From: Pelagibacterium halotolerans B2
GTDB taxonomy: Bacteria > Pseudomonadota > Alphaproteobacteria > Rhizobiales > Devosiaceae
Length of the DNA: 64,000 nucleotides
Assembly: GCF_000230555.1 (NCBI RefSeq)
Contig: NC_016078.1
Span: forward strand, 2,801,001 to 2,865,000
Direction of reading: 5' to 3'
This document shows positions 48,408-57,911 of this stretch, one piece after another (position 1 is the stretch's first letter; the number at the start of each line of letters is the position of its first letter). The notes under the pieces were generated by a model, which saw nothing but the letters and a program-made list of their open reading frames with translations, was not told the origin of the DNA and did no database searches. The position numbers were made by a program, and so were the translations under genes.

Positions 48408-48507
48408 CGACTCCCCCTTAAGACCATGGCTTCTGCCGGTCTGAAATTAAGTCAGGCTCATACACGCATCGTCAATGGCACAACTTCAGAAAAACTCGTC
48501 CGGCCCC

Positions 48508-48681
48508 ATGAACGATAACATAGACGATCGCTATTCACCCGAGAACATGAGCGATGACGATCTCATCAAGGCTTACGTTGCGCTTTCGCGCAGTTCAATT
48601 ACCGCCAATTCAAAGTGGGTTGAAACCCTGCGAAAAGAGATAGCCAAGCGGGCACTTCAGATCCCCAACCAGCATCCTTAA
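48508..48681 (+). CDS. Small hypothetical acidic protein, 57 residues
   Basis: Reads MNDNIDDRYSPENMSDDDLI, then KAYVALSRSSITANSKWVET. An ATG 11 codons upstream (48475) is an alternative. It is divergent from the LuxR-solo gene. No family is recognised; it is helical and looks folded. Confidence 0.45.
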   Translation: MNDNIDDRYSPENMSDDDLIKAYVALSRSSITANSKWVETLRKEIAKRALQIPNQHP

Positions 48682-48984
48682 GTAATCGGACGACAGGTTT
48701 AGGAGGCGCCCAGTCGTTCAATACCACTATCGCGCTATTTAATCAAAGTTGATTATATAATAACGCCTCTGGATGCACTTGCTGTCCTTGATCGATCCTC
48801 GCCGCCGTCATCTCGGAGCTATTCACCGGAAAAACGGCACGGATTGCACAAGCCATTTGCCGTCATGGCCCCGCCCACATTGATTTTGCCCGGCGTTTCG
48901 CTGCCTTGAATGACGCTTTTTGCTGTCGCCACGGCGCGGAACAGCGGTTATCGTCTGGCCAAAAGGCATGGGAGTGATGATTTG

Positions 48985-49659
48985 GTGCAGATAAACGGCT
49001 TTGCGCTTTTTGCGTCCGTGCTTCCCCTTCTGGCGCTCTATTTCTATGGTCTCGCCTCGCGCCTGCTCGACCGCAGCCGGCCCTCGCTTTCGGCATTGAT
49101 GAACGAGCAGCGCTTCAACTGGGTCACCCAGGCGTCGCGCCGCGAAACGCCGCTCGATGCGATCCTGTCGGGCAATATCATGAGTTCGGTCTCGTTCTTC
49201 GCCTCGACGACGGCCCTGCTGATCCTGGCGCTCTTTACCGTCATCGGCCAGTTGCACGAATTTCTGCCCGCCCTTTCCTCGATAACCTTCGGTCCGGCCT
49301 ATACCGAGGTGGATCTGCAGATGCACAATGTCGTCCTGCTGTTCCTGTTCGTTTATGCGTTTCTCGCCTTCACCCTGTCCCTGCGCCAGTTCAACCATTT
49401 CTGCATCCTGCTCGGGGCCCTCGATCACACCGCGCCCGCCCCGCCCGAAGAAATCCGGACCATCGCCCGCATCAATGCAATGGCCGCCCAGCGTTTCAAT
49501 TCCGGCATAAGGTCCTATTATTTCGCAATTCCCATGGTCGCCTGGTTCCTCTCGAGCTGGCTCGCCATCATCGTCACCGTCGGCACGATCGGACTGTTGC
49601 TCCACCGCGAATATTTCTCCAATGCCCGCTGGCTCGTGGCCCGCATCACACCGCACTAG
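48985..49659 (+). CDS. DUF599 family membrane protein
   Basis: A 224-residue protein with about four helices: FALFASVLPLLALYFYGLAS, then SGNIMSSVSFFASTTALLIL, VVLLFLFVYAFLAFTLSLRQ and FAIPMVAWFLSSWLAIIVTV. The RETPLDAILSGNIMSSVSFFAST block is the DUF599 hallmark. Function unknown. GTG 48985 (or TTG 48982) behind GGGAG is preferred over ATG 48910, which would add an unlike N-terminus. It is followed by a secreted LprI-like protein 45 bases downstream. Confidence 0.75.
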   Translation: MQINGFALFASVLPLLALYFYGLASRLLDRSRPSLSALMNEQRFNWVTQASRRETPLDAILSGNIMSSVSFFASTTALLILALFTVIGQLHEFLPALSSITFGPAYTEVDLQMHNVVLLFLFVYAFLAFTLSLRQFNHFCILLGALDHTAPAPPEEIRTIARINAMAAQRFNSGIRSYYFAIPMVAWFLSSWLAIIVTVGTIGLLLHREYFSNARWLVARITPH

Positions 49660-49703
49660 GGTCTGTACGCGATCCGCGGATAACGAACCGAAAGGACAAT
49701 CCC

Positions 49704-50198
49704 ATGAAGGCACTGGCCATTGCCGTCTCTATGTTCATCGCCCTGCCCGCCACCGCGCAGGACACGGTGACGTTTACCACCGCCGATGCTGACCTGATGA
49801 CGGTCTGTCTGGCAGACCTCGCCGAGGCTGAAAGCCCCGAGGCGGTGCATCGGCAGACCGATTGCATCGGCGCGGCATCGAATGTGTGCATGGACACCGA
49901 GGAGGGCGGCTATTCGACCGTCGGCATGGTCGAATGCACGGCGCGCGAAACCGATTGGTGGGACAGCCAGCTCAACGCCAGCTACACCACCCTGGGGGAA
50001 ACGCTCGACGCCGATCTGTTCGCAACGCTCCAGGACGCGCAAAGGACCTGGATTGCCTATCGCGACCAGAGCTGCGGCTTTGAGTATGATTTTTGGGGCG
50101 ACGGCTCCATGCGCTCCATCGCGCACGCAAGCTGCATGCTCGAGGAAACCGCCCGGCGCGCAGAAACGCTCTGGCGCTACCTCAACCCCGAGGGCTGA
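49704..50198 (+). CDS. LprI/DUF1311 family exported protein
   Basis: A 164-residue protein with a signal peptide (MKALAIAVSMFIALPATAQ). Six cysteines are spaced as in the LprI/DUF1311 lysozyme-inhibitor-like fold, and the conserved WWDSQLNASYTTL and DAQRTWIAYRDQSCGFEYDF segments are present. It is probably periplasmic; whether it inhibits lysozyme is not known. The ATG follows GAAAGGA. Confidence 0.82.
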   Translation: MKALAIAVSMFIALPATAQDTVTFTTADADLMTVCLADLAEAESPEAVHRQTDCIGAASNVCMDTEEGGYSTVGMVECTARETDWWDSQLNASYTTLGETLDADLFATLQDAQRTWIAYRDQSCGFEYDFWGDGSMRSIAHASCMLEETARRAETLWRYLNPEG

Positions 50199-50228
50199 CG
50201 GCCGATCCACATATCCTGGGAGTCCGAT

Positions 50229-50450
50229 ATGAACAATGACGCCGACCATCCCTGGTTTCGTCCCCTGTGGCGCCGCGTGCTCATGGTCGCCATCCCCGCG
50301 ATCATCGCCGCGGTCGACATCTATCACGGCAATTTCGGCTGGGCGCTGATCTTTGGCGGCTTGGGCGCTTACGCCGTCTATATCTTCTTTATCGCCTGGA
50401 ACAGGGACAAGCCCGACGCGCCCGGGACACCCGACGACACCGAGAAGTGA
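50229..50450 (+). CDS. Small two-helix membrane protein, 73 residues
   Basis: MNNDADHPWFRPLWRRVLMV then two adjoining helices (AIPAIIAAVDIYHGNFG and WALIFGGLGAYAVYIFFIAW) and a charged tail. A GGGAG site lies 6 bases before the ATG. It lies 30 bases after the LprI-like gene, so it is likely in the same transcript. No function is assigned. Confidence 0.65.
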   Translation: MNNDADHPWFRPLWRRVLMVAIPAIIAAVDIYHGNFGWALIFGGLGAYAVYIFFIAWNRDKPDAPGTPDDTEK

Positions 50451-50554
50451 AAGCGATTTCGCACCCCTGCGACCAAAGCTGACGTTGACAATCATCTTTG
50501 AGACCGTATGTATAGGGTGTCAAACCTGAGTGTACCCCTCACATTACGTTCGCC

Positions 50555-50869
50555 ATGCTTGTTTGCCAGTGCAATCTGATATCGACAACCGACATCGAGG
50601 ACATCGTCGTCGACATTCTCGATGACGACCCCTGGCAGCTCGTGGTGCCCGCCCACATCTATCGTGAGCTGGGCAAGCGTGGACAATGTTGCGGCTGCGT
50701 TCCGAACATTGTGGACATTATCGGCAAGGTCACCGAAACTTATCACCTCAAACTGGCCGGGAACGCCGCCAATCTGGTAGACGTTAGGTCCAGGATGAAA
50801 ACCCTGCGCAAGTCCACGCGCCAAGGAGGTGAAAGTGAAAGGCGACGCAAAGATCATCGAGCGGCTTAA
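50555..50869 (+). CDS. bfd: Bacterioferritin-associated ferredoxin (Bfd-like [2Fe-2S])
   Basis: A 104-residue protein: the first part [20 protein letters not shown] and the later [16 protein letters not shown] give the four cysteines (CxC ... CxxC) of the Bfd/Fer2_BFD fold. Bfd donates electrons to bacterioferritin to release iron. Its end overlaps the bfr start by 35 bases. The last 30 residues are basic and extend beyond the usual 60-75 residue family size. Confidence 0.88.
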   Translation: MLVCQCNLISTTDIEDIVVDILDDDPWQLVVPAHIYRELGKRGQCCGCVPNIVDIIGKVTETYHLKLAGNAANLVDVRSRMKTLRKSTRQGGESERRRKDHRAA

Positions 50870-51320
50870 CGAAGCGCTCTTTCTCGAACTGGGGGCCATC
50901 AACCAGTATTGGGTTCACTACCGTCTGCTCAGCGATTGGGGTTTCAAGCGTCTCGCCGAAAAGGAGCGCGCCGAATCCATCGAAGAGATGCATCACGCCG
51001 ATAAGCTCATCGACCGCATCATCTTCCTTGAGGGTCATCCCAATCTTCAGCGCGTCGCGCCCCTGCGCATCGGCCAGAACATCAAGGAAGTGCTCGAAGC
51101 CGATCTGGCCGGCGAGCTCGACGCCATCGCGTCCTACCGCGAAAGCCGCAAGCTGTGTAACGACCTCGGCGACTACGTCACCCAGCGCCTGTTCGAAGAG
51201 CTGCTGACCGACGAGGAAGGTCACACCGACTTCTTGGAAACCGAGCTCGATCTGCTCGACAAGATCGGCGTGGAAAAATACGGACAGCTCAACGCCAAGC
51301 CGGCCAACGAAGCCGAATAG
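50835..51320 (+). CDS. bfr: Bacterioferritin
   Basis: A 161-residue ferritin subunit. The GTG at 50835 is the best start: AAGGAGG lies 4 bases upstream and [14 protein letters not shown] is the family N-terminus; the GTG at 50829 overlaps the ribosome site. Ferroxidase ligands Glu18, Glu51, His54, Glu94, Glu127 and His130 are in place, and Met52 (EEMHHAD) would bind the inter-subunit haem. It stores iron as a 24-mer. The bfd gene overlaps it, and a terminator follows 26 bases after the stop. Confidence 0.95.
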   Translation: MKGDAKIIERLNEALFLELGAINQYWVHYRLLSDWGFKRLAEKERAESIEEMHHADKLIDRIIFLEGHPNLQRVAPLRIGQNIKEVLEADLAGELDAIASYRESRKLCNDLGDYVTQRLFEELLTDEEGHTDFLETELDLLDKIGVEKYGQLNAKPANEAE

Positions 51321-51346
51321 GCGACAAATCGATTGGCATTTTTACA

Positions 51347-51378
51347 CCCCCGCATCGCTCCCGGTGCGGGGGCTTTTT
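51347..51378 (+). terminator. Rho-independent terminator after bfr
   Basis: CCCCCGCA and TGCGGGGG pair perfectly over 8 bases with a 10-base loop, followed by CTTTTT on the plus strand. Confidence 0.92.
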
Positions 51379-51729
51379 CATGCACCGTCATTAAGGTGTC
51401 AATGTTTCGCAATCTTGTGGCACCGAACGCTCAAGTCCATAGCTTTTGCGCCCATTGTTGACCCCACGATGCATGCATGGAAAGATTTTGGTGCCTGAGA
51501 CGTCCATTGCTCATAATTTCGCTTTTCAGGGATCGCGCTTGCCTGTAATGCGGAAATTGACCTTTTTATGCCTAGCGGTCGGGTCCGCGCGCGGGGTTTG
51601 ATCCTCGTATCCGATTGGTGAAGCGGCGAAGGGAGTGCCGTGTGGTTGACGCCGCCAAGAGGTAACTCCGGAGCAGTCGCACGACATTGTCACCATCTCT
51701 TTTTCTTTTCGAAAGGGACCTCCGTCACT
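51379..51729. other. 351-base gap upstream of potF
   Basis: No gene is supported. It probably carries the potFGHI promoter; AAAGGGACC about 15 bases before the potF ATG is the likely ribosome site. Several ATGCAT/TGCATGCATG elements near 51470 are the only visible pattern. Confidence 0.45.
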
Positions 51730-52821
51730 ATGCACAAGCCATTGATTTTCCTCAGCCTTACCGCCTCCCTGCTGGCCACCGCAACCGCCGCGCAGGCCCA
51801 GACAGTCAATATCTACAACTGGTCCGACTACATCGCCGAAGACACGCTCGAAAAGTTCACTGCCGAAACCTCCATCGCCACCAATTACGACGTCTTCGAC
51901 TCCAACGAGATCGTCGAAGCCCGGCTTCTCGCCGGTTCTTCGGGCTACGATGTCGTTGTTCCCTCAGGCTTTTTCCTCGAGCGCCAGATCCCCATCGGCC
52001 TGTTCCAGACGCTCGACAAGTCCAAGATCCCCAACATCGAAAACCTCGATCCCGCCATCATGGCCATCGTCGAGGCCCACGATCCCGGCGCCCAGTATTC
52101 GGTCCCCTACATGTGGGGCACCACCGGCATCGGCTATAATGTCGGCGCCATCACCGAGCGGCTTGGCGAAGACGGACCGCTTCAAAGCTGGGACCTGCTC
52201 TTTGACCCCGAAATCGCCGCCCAGCTTGCCGATTGCGGCATCTCGGTCCTCGATGCCCCGGTCGAAATGGTCGCCGCCGCGCTCAATTATCTTGGCCTCG
52301 ATCCCAACTCCGAAACCCCCGAAGACCTCGAAGCGGCCGAGCAATTGATCGCCTCGATCCGTCCCCACATCCGGATGTTCAATTCCTCCCAGTACATCTC
52401 CGATCTCGCCAATGGCGAAATCTGTCTGGCCGTGGGCTATTCCGGTGACGTCTTCATCGCCGCAGACCGTGCCGCAGAGGCCGGACAGGGCGTTGAAATT
52501 GCTTATGTTATCCCCGAGGAAGGCGCCTCGCTCTGGTTCGATATGATGGCCATCCCCGCCGACGCACCGAACGCCGAAGCGGCCCATGCCTTCATCAACT
52601 TCATCCTCGAACCCCAGATCGCTGCCGACATCACCAACTACGTCTGGTACGCCAATCCCAACGCGGCGGCCGATGAATTCGTCGACCCCGAAGTTCTGGG
52701 GGACCCGGCGATCTACCCGACCGAAGAGGTCATGGCCAATCTGTTCCCGCTCAAGGCCCGTTCGCCGGAATACGATCGGCTCCTGACCCGCGCCTGGACC
52801 CGCCTCAAGACCGGCGTCTAG
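51730..52821 (+). CDS. potF: Polyamine (putrescine/spermidine) ABC transporter substrate-binding protein
   Basis: A 363-residue periplasmic protein; signal peptide ends near ATAAQAQ (residue 24). It has the PotF/PotD fold markers VNIYNWSDYIAEDTLEKFTA, YDVVVPSGFFLERQI, YMWGTTGIGYNVGAI and FNSSQYISDLANGEICLAVG. The GYSGDVFIA segment and the conserved acidic residues that bind amines are kept. ATG 51730 is chosen because it gives a normal signal. It heads potF-potG-potH-potI. Confidence 0.92.
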   Translation: MHKPLIFLSLTASLLATATAAQAQTVNIYNWSDYIAEDTLEKFTAETSIATNYDVFDSNEIVEARLLAGSSGYDVVVPSGFFLERQIPIGLFQTLDKSKIPNIENLDPAIMAIVEAHDPGAQYSVPYMWGTTGIGYNVGAITERLGEDGPLQSWDLLFDPEIAAQLADCGISVLDAPVEMVAAALNYLGLDPNSETPEDLEAAEQLIASIRPHIRMFNSSQYISDLANGEICLAVGYSGDVFIAADRAAEAGQGVEIAYVIPEEGASLWFDMMAIPADAPNAEAAHAFINFILEPQIAADITNYVWYANPNAAADEFVDPEVLGDPAIYPTEEVMANLFPLKARSPEYDRLLTRAWTRLKTGV

Positions 52822-52882
52822 CCGACGAAGTGTTGCATGGCGGGGCGCATTATGGTGCCCTGCCAATTCTTCTTGTTCGGGG

Positions 52883-54040
52883 GTGGGGAATCCTCTGTTG
52901 AAAAAGCCTCAGATCGCCGCCGATGCGCGCCCCTGGCGTGACGCGGCCGCCAAGCCATTCGTTCGCATCCGCAATGTCACCAAGACGTTTGGCGACGTCT
53001 ATGCCGTCGACGACGTCTCGCTCGACATCTACAAGGGCGAGCTGTTCTGCCTGCTCGGGGGATCGGGGTCGGGGAAGTCGACGCTCTTGCGCATGCTGGC
53101 CGGGTTCGAGTCGATCACCACGGGCACGATCGAGATCGACGGCCAGGACATGGCCGAGGTGCCGCCCTATCACCGCCCGATCAACATGATGTTCCAGTCC
53201 TATGCCCTGTTTCCGCATATGAGTGTGGAAAACAACATTGCCTACGGCCTGAAGCGCGAAGGCATGGCACGGCCCGACATTTCCGATCGGGTCGCCGAGC
53301 TTTTAAAGCTTACCCGGCTCGAACCCTTCGCCAGGCGCAAGCCGCACCAGCTCTCCGGCGGCCAGCGCCAGCGCGTTGCCCTGGCCCGCTCGCTCGCCAA
53401 GCGCCCAAAACTGCTCCTGCTCGATGAACCCCTCGGCGCGCTCGACAAGAAGCTGCGCGAGGAAACCCAGTATGAACTGGTCAAGATCCAGGAAAGCCTG
53501 GGCGTTACCTTCATCGTTGTGACCCACGATCAGGAAGAAGCCATGACGCTTTCGACTCGCATCGGAGTGATGAACGACGGCAAGATCGCCCAGATCGGCG
53601 AGCCCCAGGAAATCTACGAATTTCCCAATTCCCGTTTCGTTGCCGGCTTTGTCGGTTCGGTCAACATGTTCGAGGGCGTCGTCACCGAGGACGAGGACGA
53701 CCACATCCGCATCGACGCCACCGCCGGGGCCGGCTGCGACATCTACGTCTCCCACGGCGTCGATTGCGCCCCCGAACAGACCCTCTGGTATGCCATCCGC
53801 CCCGAAAAGATGGTGCTGTCGCGCGAACGCCCCGATGGCGATGCCAACATAACCCACGGGCTGGTTGAAGACGTGGCCTATCTCGGCGATATGAGCGTCT
53901 TCCGCATCGTGCTCGACAGCGGCAAGCGCATCCACGTCTCCCAGACCAATGTCTCGCGCTATGACCCCGAATCCATCAGTTGGGATGAAAAGGTCTATAT
54001 TTCCTGGGAGCCTGATGCCGGCGCGGTGCTGACCTCATGA
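52883..54040 (+). CDS. potG: Polyamine ABC transporter ATP-binding protein
   Basis: A 385-residue ATPase: Walker A LLGGSGSGKSTLLRML, Q-loop MMFQSYALFPHMSV, signature LSGGQRQRVALARSL, Walker B LLLLDEPLGALDKK and H-loop VVTHDQEEAMTLS. A C-terminal TOBE domain (about residues 280-385) is typical of PotA/PotG. The frame opens at GTG 52883; a TTG at 52898 is a possible shorter start. It ends by overlapping potH (ATGA). Confidence 0.93.
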   Translation: MGNPLLKKPQIAADARPWRDAAAKPFVRIRNVTKTFGDVYAVDDVSLDIYKGELFCLLGGSGSGKSTLLRMLAGFESITTGTIEIDGQDMAEVPPYHRPINMMFQSYALFPHMSVENNIAYGLKREGMARPDISDRVAELLKLTRLEPFARRKPHQLSGGQRQRVALARSLAKRPKLLLLDEPLGALDKKLREETQYELVKIQESLGVTFIVVTHDQEEAMTLSTRIGVMNDGKIAQIGEPQEIYEFPNSRFVAGFVGSVNMFEGVVTEDEDDHIRIDATAGAGCDIYVSHGVDCAPEQTLWYAIRPEKMVLSRERPDGDANITHGLVEDVAYLGDMSVFRIVLDSGKRIHVSQTNVSRYDPESISWDEKVYISWEPDAGAVLTS

Positions 54041-54993
54041 GCACGGGCGGATTGAACCTCCCCCGGCGCAAGGCCTGGACATTCATCACCAACGGCCTGC
54101 GCCGCCTGGGCATTTCCGGACGCAGCGCTGTGATCCTGGGCCCGACCCTGTGGCTTGCGATATTCTTCCTGATCCCGCTGCTTGTGGTCTTCAAGATCGC
54201 GCTGAGCGCCTTTGCGCTGGGCCAGCCACCCTACCTGCCCATGTTCATCTGGGCCGCCGATCAATCGCTCTCGATCACCCTGCATTTTTCGAATTTCCTG
54301 TTCATCCTGCAGGACGCGCTCTACGCGAACGCGTACATCAATTCGGTTCGCATTGCCGCAATCTCGACGGCCATCGCACTGGTCATCGCCTATCCCATGG
54401 CCTGGTTCATCGCACGATCCGACGACAAATACCGCAACCTGCTGCTCATGATGGTCATCCTGCCCTTCTGGACGTCGTTCCTTTTGCGGGTCTATGCCTG
54501 GATGGGATTTCTGGGTCGCAACGGCATCATCAACAACGCGCTGATCGGGCTCGGCATCATCGATGAGCCGATCACCATGCTCCAGACCGAAGGCGCTGTC
54601 TTTGTGGGCATCGTTTATACCTATCTGCCCTTCATGATCCTCCCGGTCTATACCGCGCTCGTCAAACTCGACCAGAGCCTGATCGAGGCCTCCGCTGATC
54701 TGGGCGCCCGTCCCTTCATGACATTCCTGACTGTAACGCTGCCGCTTTCGATGCCCGGAGTTATTGCCGGCTCGATGTTGGTCTTTATTCCCGCCATCGG
54801 CGAATTCGTCATTCCTTCGCTGCTCGGCGGCGCCGATACGCTGATGATCGGCCGCGTCCTCTGGGACGAATTCTTCGCCAATCGCGACTGGCCCGTGGCC
54901 TCGGCCGTCGCCATCGTCATGCTGGTGATCCTCGTCGTCCCGATCATGCTCTTGAGCAGGGCGCAAAATGCCGTCGTGGAGAAAGACGCATGA
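54037..54993 (+). CDS. potH: Polyamine ABC transporter permease (PotH type)
   Basis: A 318-residue inner-membrane protein with six or more helices, including LWLAIFFLIPLLVVFKIALS and LLLMMVILPFWTSFLLRVYA. The EAA loop is LIEASADLGARPFMTFLTVT followed by LPLSMPGVIAGS. The start overlaps potG and the end overlaps potI by 4 bases each, so all three are co-translated. Confidence 0.93.
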   Translation: MSTGGLNLPRRKAWTFITNGLRRLGISGRSAVILGPTLWLAIFFLIPLLVVFKIALSAFALGQPPYLPMFIWAADQSLSITLHFSNFLFILQDALYANAYINSVRIAAISTAIALVIAYPMAWFIARSDDKYRNLLLMMVILPFWTSFLLRVYAWMGFLGRNGIINNALIGLGIIDEPITMLQTEGAVFVGIVYTYLPFMILPVYTALVKLDQSLIEASADLGARPFMTFLTVTLPLSMPGVIAGSMLVFIPAIGEFVIPSLLGGADTLMIGRVLWDEFFANRDWPVASAVAIVMLVILVVPIMLLSRAQNAVVEKDA

Positions 54994-55790
54994 AGCGCGG
55001 CTATTTCACCACCATTATGGCCATCATCGGCTTTGTGTTTCTCTACGCGCCGATCGTATCCCTCGTGGTTTTTTCGTTCAACGAGAGCCGGCTGGTCACG
55101 GTGTGGACGGGCTTTTCCCTGCGCTGGTACGCATCGCTGTTCGGCGATTCCCAGGTCGTCGCTGCCGGGCTCCTGAGCCTGCAAATCGCCGCCGTCAGTG
55201 CCACGATCGCGACGGTCCTGGGCACGCTGGCCGGCATCGCCCTGACCCGGCTCGGCAAGTTCCGCGGCAAGACGGCATTGACCGGCATGGTCTCGGCGCC
55301 GCTCGTCATGCCCGAAGTCATAACGGGCCTGTCGGCCCTGCTGCTGTTCGTTTCCATGGAAGCATTGATCGGCTGGCCGGGCGGTCGCGGCTTTACGACG
55401 ATCACCATAGCCCATTCAACCTTCTGCATGGCCTATGTCACGGTGGTCGTACGCTCGCGCCTCGTGGATATGGACCGCTCTCTGGATGAAGCGGCAATGG
55501 ATCTGGGCGCAACACCCTTGCGGGTTTTCTTCGACATCACCCTGCCCATCATCGCCCCCGCGCTGATTTCGGGGTGGCTTTTGGCCTTCACGCTGTCGCT
55601 GGACGATCTGGTGATCGCCAGCTTTGTTTCGGGGCCAGGGTCGTCCACCCTGCCCATGGTGATTTTCTCGAAAATCCGCCTCGGCGTCTCGCCCGACGTC
55701 AATGCCCTCGCCACCATCATCATCGCAATCGTTGCCATCGGCGTTGTCGCGGCCACCATCATCGGTGCCCGCCGCCAACCCAACGCCTGA
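54990..55790 (+). CDS. potI: Polyamine ABC transporter permease (PotI type)
   Basis: A 266-residue permease with the EAA motif SLDEAAMDLGATPLRVFFDI and then TLPIIAPALISGWLLAF. It has the LSLDDLVIASFVSGPGSSTL segment typical of PotI/PotC. It pairs with PotH to form the channel. An aminotransferase gene follows 15 bases after its stop. Confidence 0.93.
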   Translation: MKRGYFTTIMAIIGFVFLYAPIVSLVVFSFNESRLVTVWTGFSLRWYASLFGDSQVVAAGLLSLQIAAVSATIATVLGTLAGIALTRLGKFRGKTALTGMVSAPLVMPEVITGLSALLLFVSMEALIGWPGGRGFTTITIAHSTFCMAYVTVVVRSRLVDMDRSLDEAAMDLGATPLRVFFDITLPIIAPALISGWLLAFTLSLDDLVIASFVSGPGSSTLPMVIFSKIRLGVSPDVNALATIIIAIVAIGVVAATIIGARRQPNA

Positions 55791-55804
55791 GCGAAGGTCC
55801 TCTT

Positions 55805-56971
55805 ATGTCTGCCACTGCCCGGCCCCAGGTCTCGGCCCTTTCATCCTCGCGTATCCGCGACATCGCCAATGCCGGCATGGGCCGAGCCGACATTGCCGCC
55901 TTCTGGTTCGGTGAAGGTGATGAAGTAACGCCGGCCTTTATCCGCGAGGCAGCACAAAAGGCACTGGCCGATGGCGAGACCTTCTATGTCCACAATCTCG
56001 GCTTACCCCAATTGCGCGAGGCCGTAGCCAGCTACGAAAACAAGCTCCAGGGCATAAACTCCAGTCCCGAACGGATCGCCATCACCGGCTCCGGTGTCTC
56101 GGCCTTGATGATCGCAAACCAGCTCATCGTCTCGCCGGGAGACAAGGTGGTCGTCATCACACCGATCTGGCCCAACATCACCGAAGCGCCGCGGCTCCTG
56201 GGAGCCAACATCGTTCGTTTCCCCTTGAACGTGACAGACGGAAAGTGGTCGCTGGACCTTGACCGGTTGCTCGCCACGCTCACTGCGGACACCCGCATGG
56301 TGATCGTAAACGCACCCAACAACCCCACCGGGTTTACCCTCGACCAGGAGACCCAGAAAACCATCCTCGAGCACTGCCGCAGGCACGGCATATGGGTCTT
56401 GTCCGATGAGGTTTACGAGCGCCTGATCTTTGACGGCAATGACGCCGCGCCCTCGATGCTCAGGCACGCCGAACCCGAAGACCGCATCATCCGCGTCAAT
56501 TCCTTTTCCAAATCCTGGCGCATGACCGGTTGGCGATTGGGTTGGCTGACCCTACCCCTGGCGCTGATGCCCGACGTTCCAAAGGTCATCGAATACAATA
56601 CCTCCTGCGCCCCATCCTTCGTTCAGAAGGGCGGGCTGGCGGCGCTGACCGATCCAAGGGGCGAGGAAACCGTTGCCGCGCTGCGATCGGGCCTCAGGGC
56701 ATCTCGTAGCGCCCTGCTCGATGGCCTCACGCGCATGGACCGCATCGAAATTCCCGACGCCCAGGGCGCCATGTACGCCTTCTTCCGTATTACTGGTGAG
56801 CCTGATGATATGGCAACGGCCAAAGCCCTTGTTGCCGACCACGGGCTGGGGCTGGCGCCGGGAAGCGCCTTCGGGCCCGAAGGAGCGGGCTGGCTGCGCT
56901 GGTGCTTTGCCGCAAAGCCCGAAAAGATCGCCATTGGCCTTGAGCGTCTCGAGCGTTTTCTCGGACGCTAG
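55805..56971 (+). CDS. Class I/II PLP-dependent aminotransferase
   Basis: A 388-residue enzyme of the aspartate-aminotransferase fold. The PLP lysine is in VNSFSKSWRMTGWRLGW, the phosphate-cup Asn is in NAPNNPTGFTL, and the Asp/Tyr pair is in WVLSDEVYERLIF. Substrate arginine is in the C-terminal WLRWCFAAKPEKI. It is the last gene of the pot transcript, which suggests amino-group transfer on a polyamine-derived or related amino acid. The specificity cannot be read from sequence. Confidence 0.9.
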   Translation: MSATARPQVSALSSSRIRDIANAGMGRADIAAFWFGEGDEVTPAFIREAAQKALADGETFYVHNLGLPQLREAVASYENKLQGINSSPERIAITGSGVSALMIANQLIVSPGDKVVVITPIWPNITEAPRLLGANIVRFPLNVTDGKWSLDLDRLLATLTADTRMVIVNAPNNPTGFTLDQETQKTILEHCRRHGIWVLSDEVYERLIFDGNDAAPSMLRHAEPEDRIIRVNSFSKSWRMTGWRLGWLTLPLALMPDVPKVIEYNTSCAPSFVQKGGLAALTDPRGEETVAALRSGLRASRSALLDGLTRMDRIEIPDAQGAMYAFFRITGEPDDMATAKALVADHGLGLAPGSAFGPEGAGWLRWCFAAKPEKIAIGLERLERFLGR

Positions 56972-57849
56972 ACCGAAGTGGGGTTGGCCTCAATAAACGC
57001 CAGCACGTCGTCGAGTACCGGGTAGCGCCAGCGCAGCGGCATGGCCAGCGACCCCAGCGTATCGGCGTGATTGCCGCCCTCATAGATCCTGAGCGAAACA
57101 TCGACACCCGCATTGGTCATCGTTTCCGCCAGAGCCACCGAATTGCGCAGAAATACCGTTTCGTCCTTGTCGCCATGGCCCAGAAAAACCGGCGGCATTT
57201 CGCCGGAGACCAGATTGACCGGCTGGGTCTGCTCGGGCCGCGGAAAGTTGCCGAACGCATTCCGGGACTGGGACACGTCGAAAGGGTAGAAATCGTACGG
57301 CCCCGACAGCCCCACCACGGCTCTGATATTTGACATATCGACCCCAAATTGCGGATCGAGCGCCAGCATCATGACGTTGTAGGCTCCCGCCGAATGCCCC
57401 ATGAGAACCATTCGGCCCGGATCGCCGCCATAATTCCCGATGGTGTCGGCGACCCATTGAACGGCCAACCCGTTATCGGCAACGAAGTCTGGGAACACGA
57501 CCTCGGGAACCAGCCGGTAGTCGGCAATGACAGTCACATACCCACGAGCGGCAAGGGCGCGGCCGACAAAGCCATATTCTGCCTTGTCACCGGATTCCCA
57601 GCCGCCGCCATAGCTGAAATAGATGACCGGAAGCCCGGTTTCGTCACCGGCGGGCCGATAGATATCGAGCTTCTGCCTCGGGTGAGCGCCGAACGCCACA
57701 TTGCGCTCGATCGCAACACCACCATCCTTGGGAACCAGCGCATTGAAGATGCCAACAGGAGAAAAGGCGTTGGCGATTCCGAAAAACCCCGAAACTGCCC
57801 CAACCATGAGTGCTCCCGCCCAGAAAAGGGCACGCGTTTTACGATCCAT
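56968..57849 (-). CDS. Exported alpha/beta hydrolase (esterase-like) 1
   Basis: A 293-residue protein with an N-terminal signal or anchor (LFWAGALMVGAVSGFFGIAN). It has the oxyanion segment YFSYGGGWESGDK, the nucleophile elbow VLMGHSAGAYN (GxSxG), an Asp near GHGDKDETVF and a His in YEGGNHADTL: a full catalytic triad. It is the BD-FAE/lipase_3-like subgroup. The adjacent gene is a diverged copy. It is convergent with the aminotransferase and overlaps its end by 4 bases. Confidence 0.88.
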   Translation of the reverse strand: MDRKTRALFWAGALMVGAVSGFFGIANAFSPVGIFNALVPKDGGVAIERNVAFGAHPRQKLDIYRPAGDETGLPVIYFSYGGGWESGDKAEYGFVGRALAARGYVTVIADYRLVPEVVFPDFVADNGLAVQWVADTIGNYGGDPGRMVLMGHSAGAYNVMMLALDPQFGVDMSNIRAVVGLSGPYDFYPFDVSQSRNAFGNFPRPEQTQPVNLVSGEMPPVFLGHGDKDETVFLRNSVALAETMTNAGVDVSLRIYEGGNHADTLGSLAMPLRWRYPVLDDVLAFIEANPTSV

Positions 57850-57911
57850 GCCCCTTGATACGTGTGAACCAACCGCATGGTTTCACGCGTTCTCACGGCC
57901 ATCTGACGGCC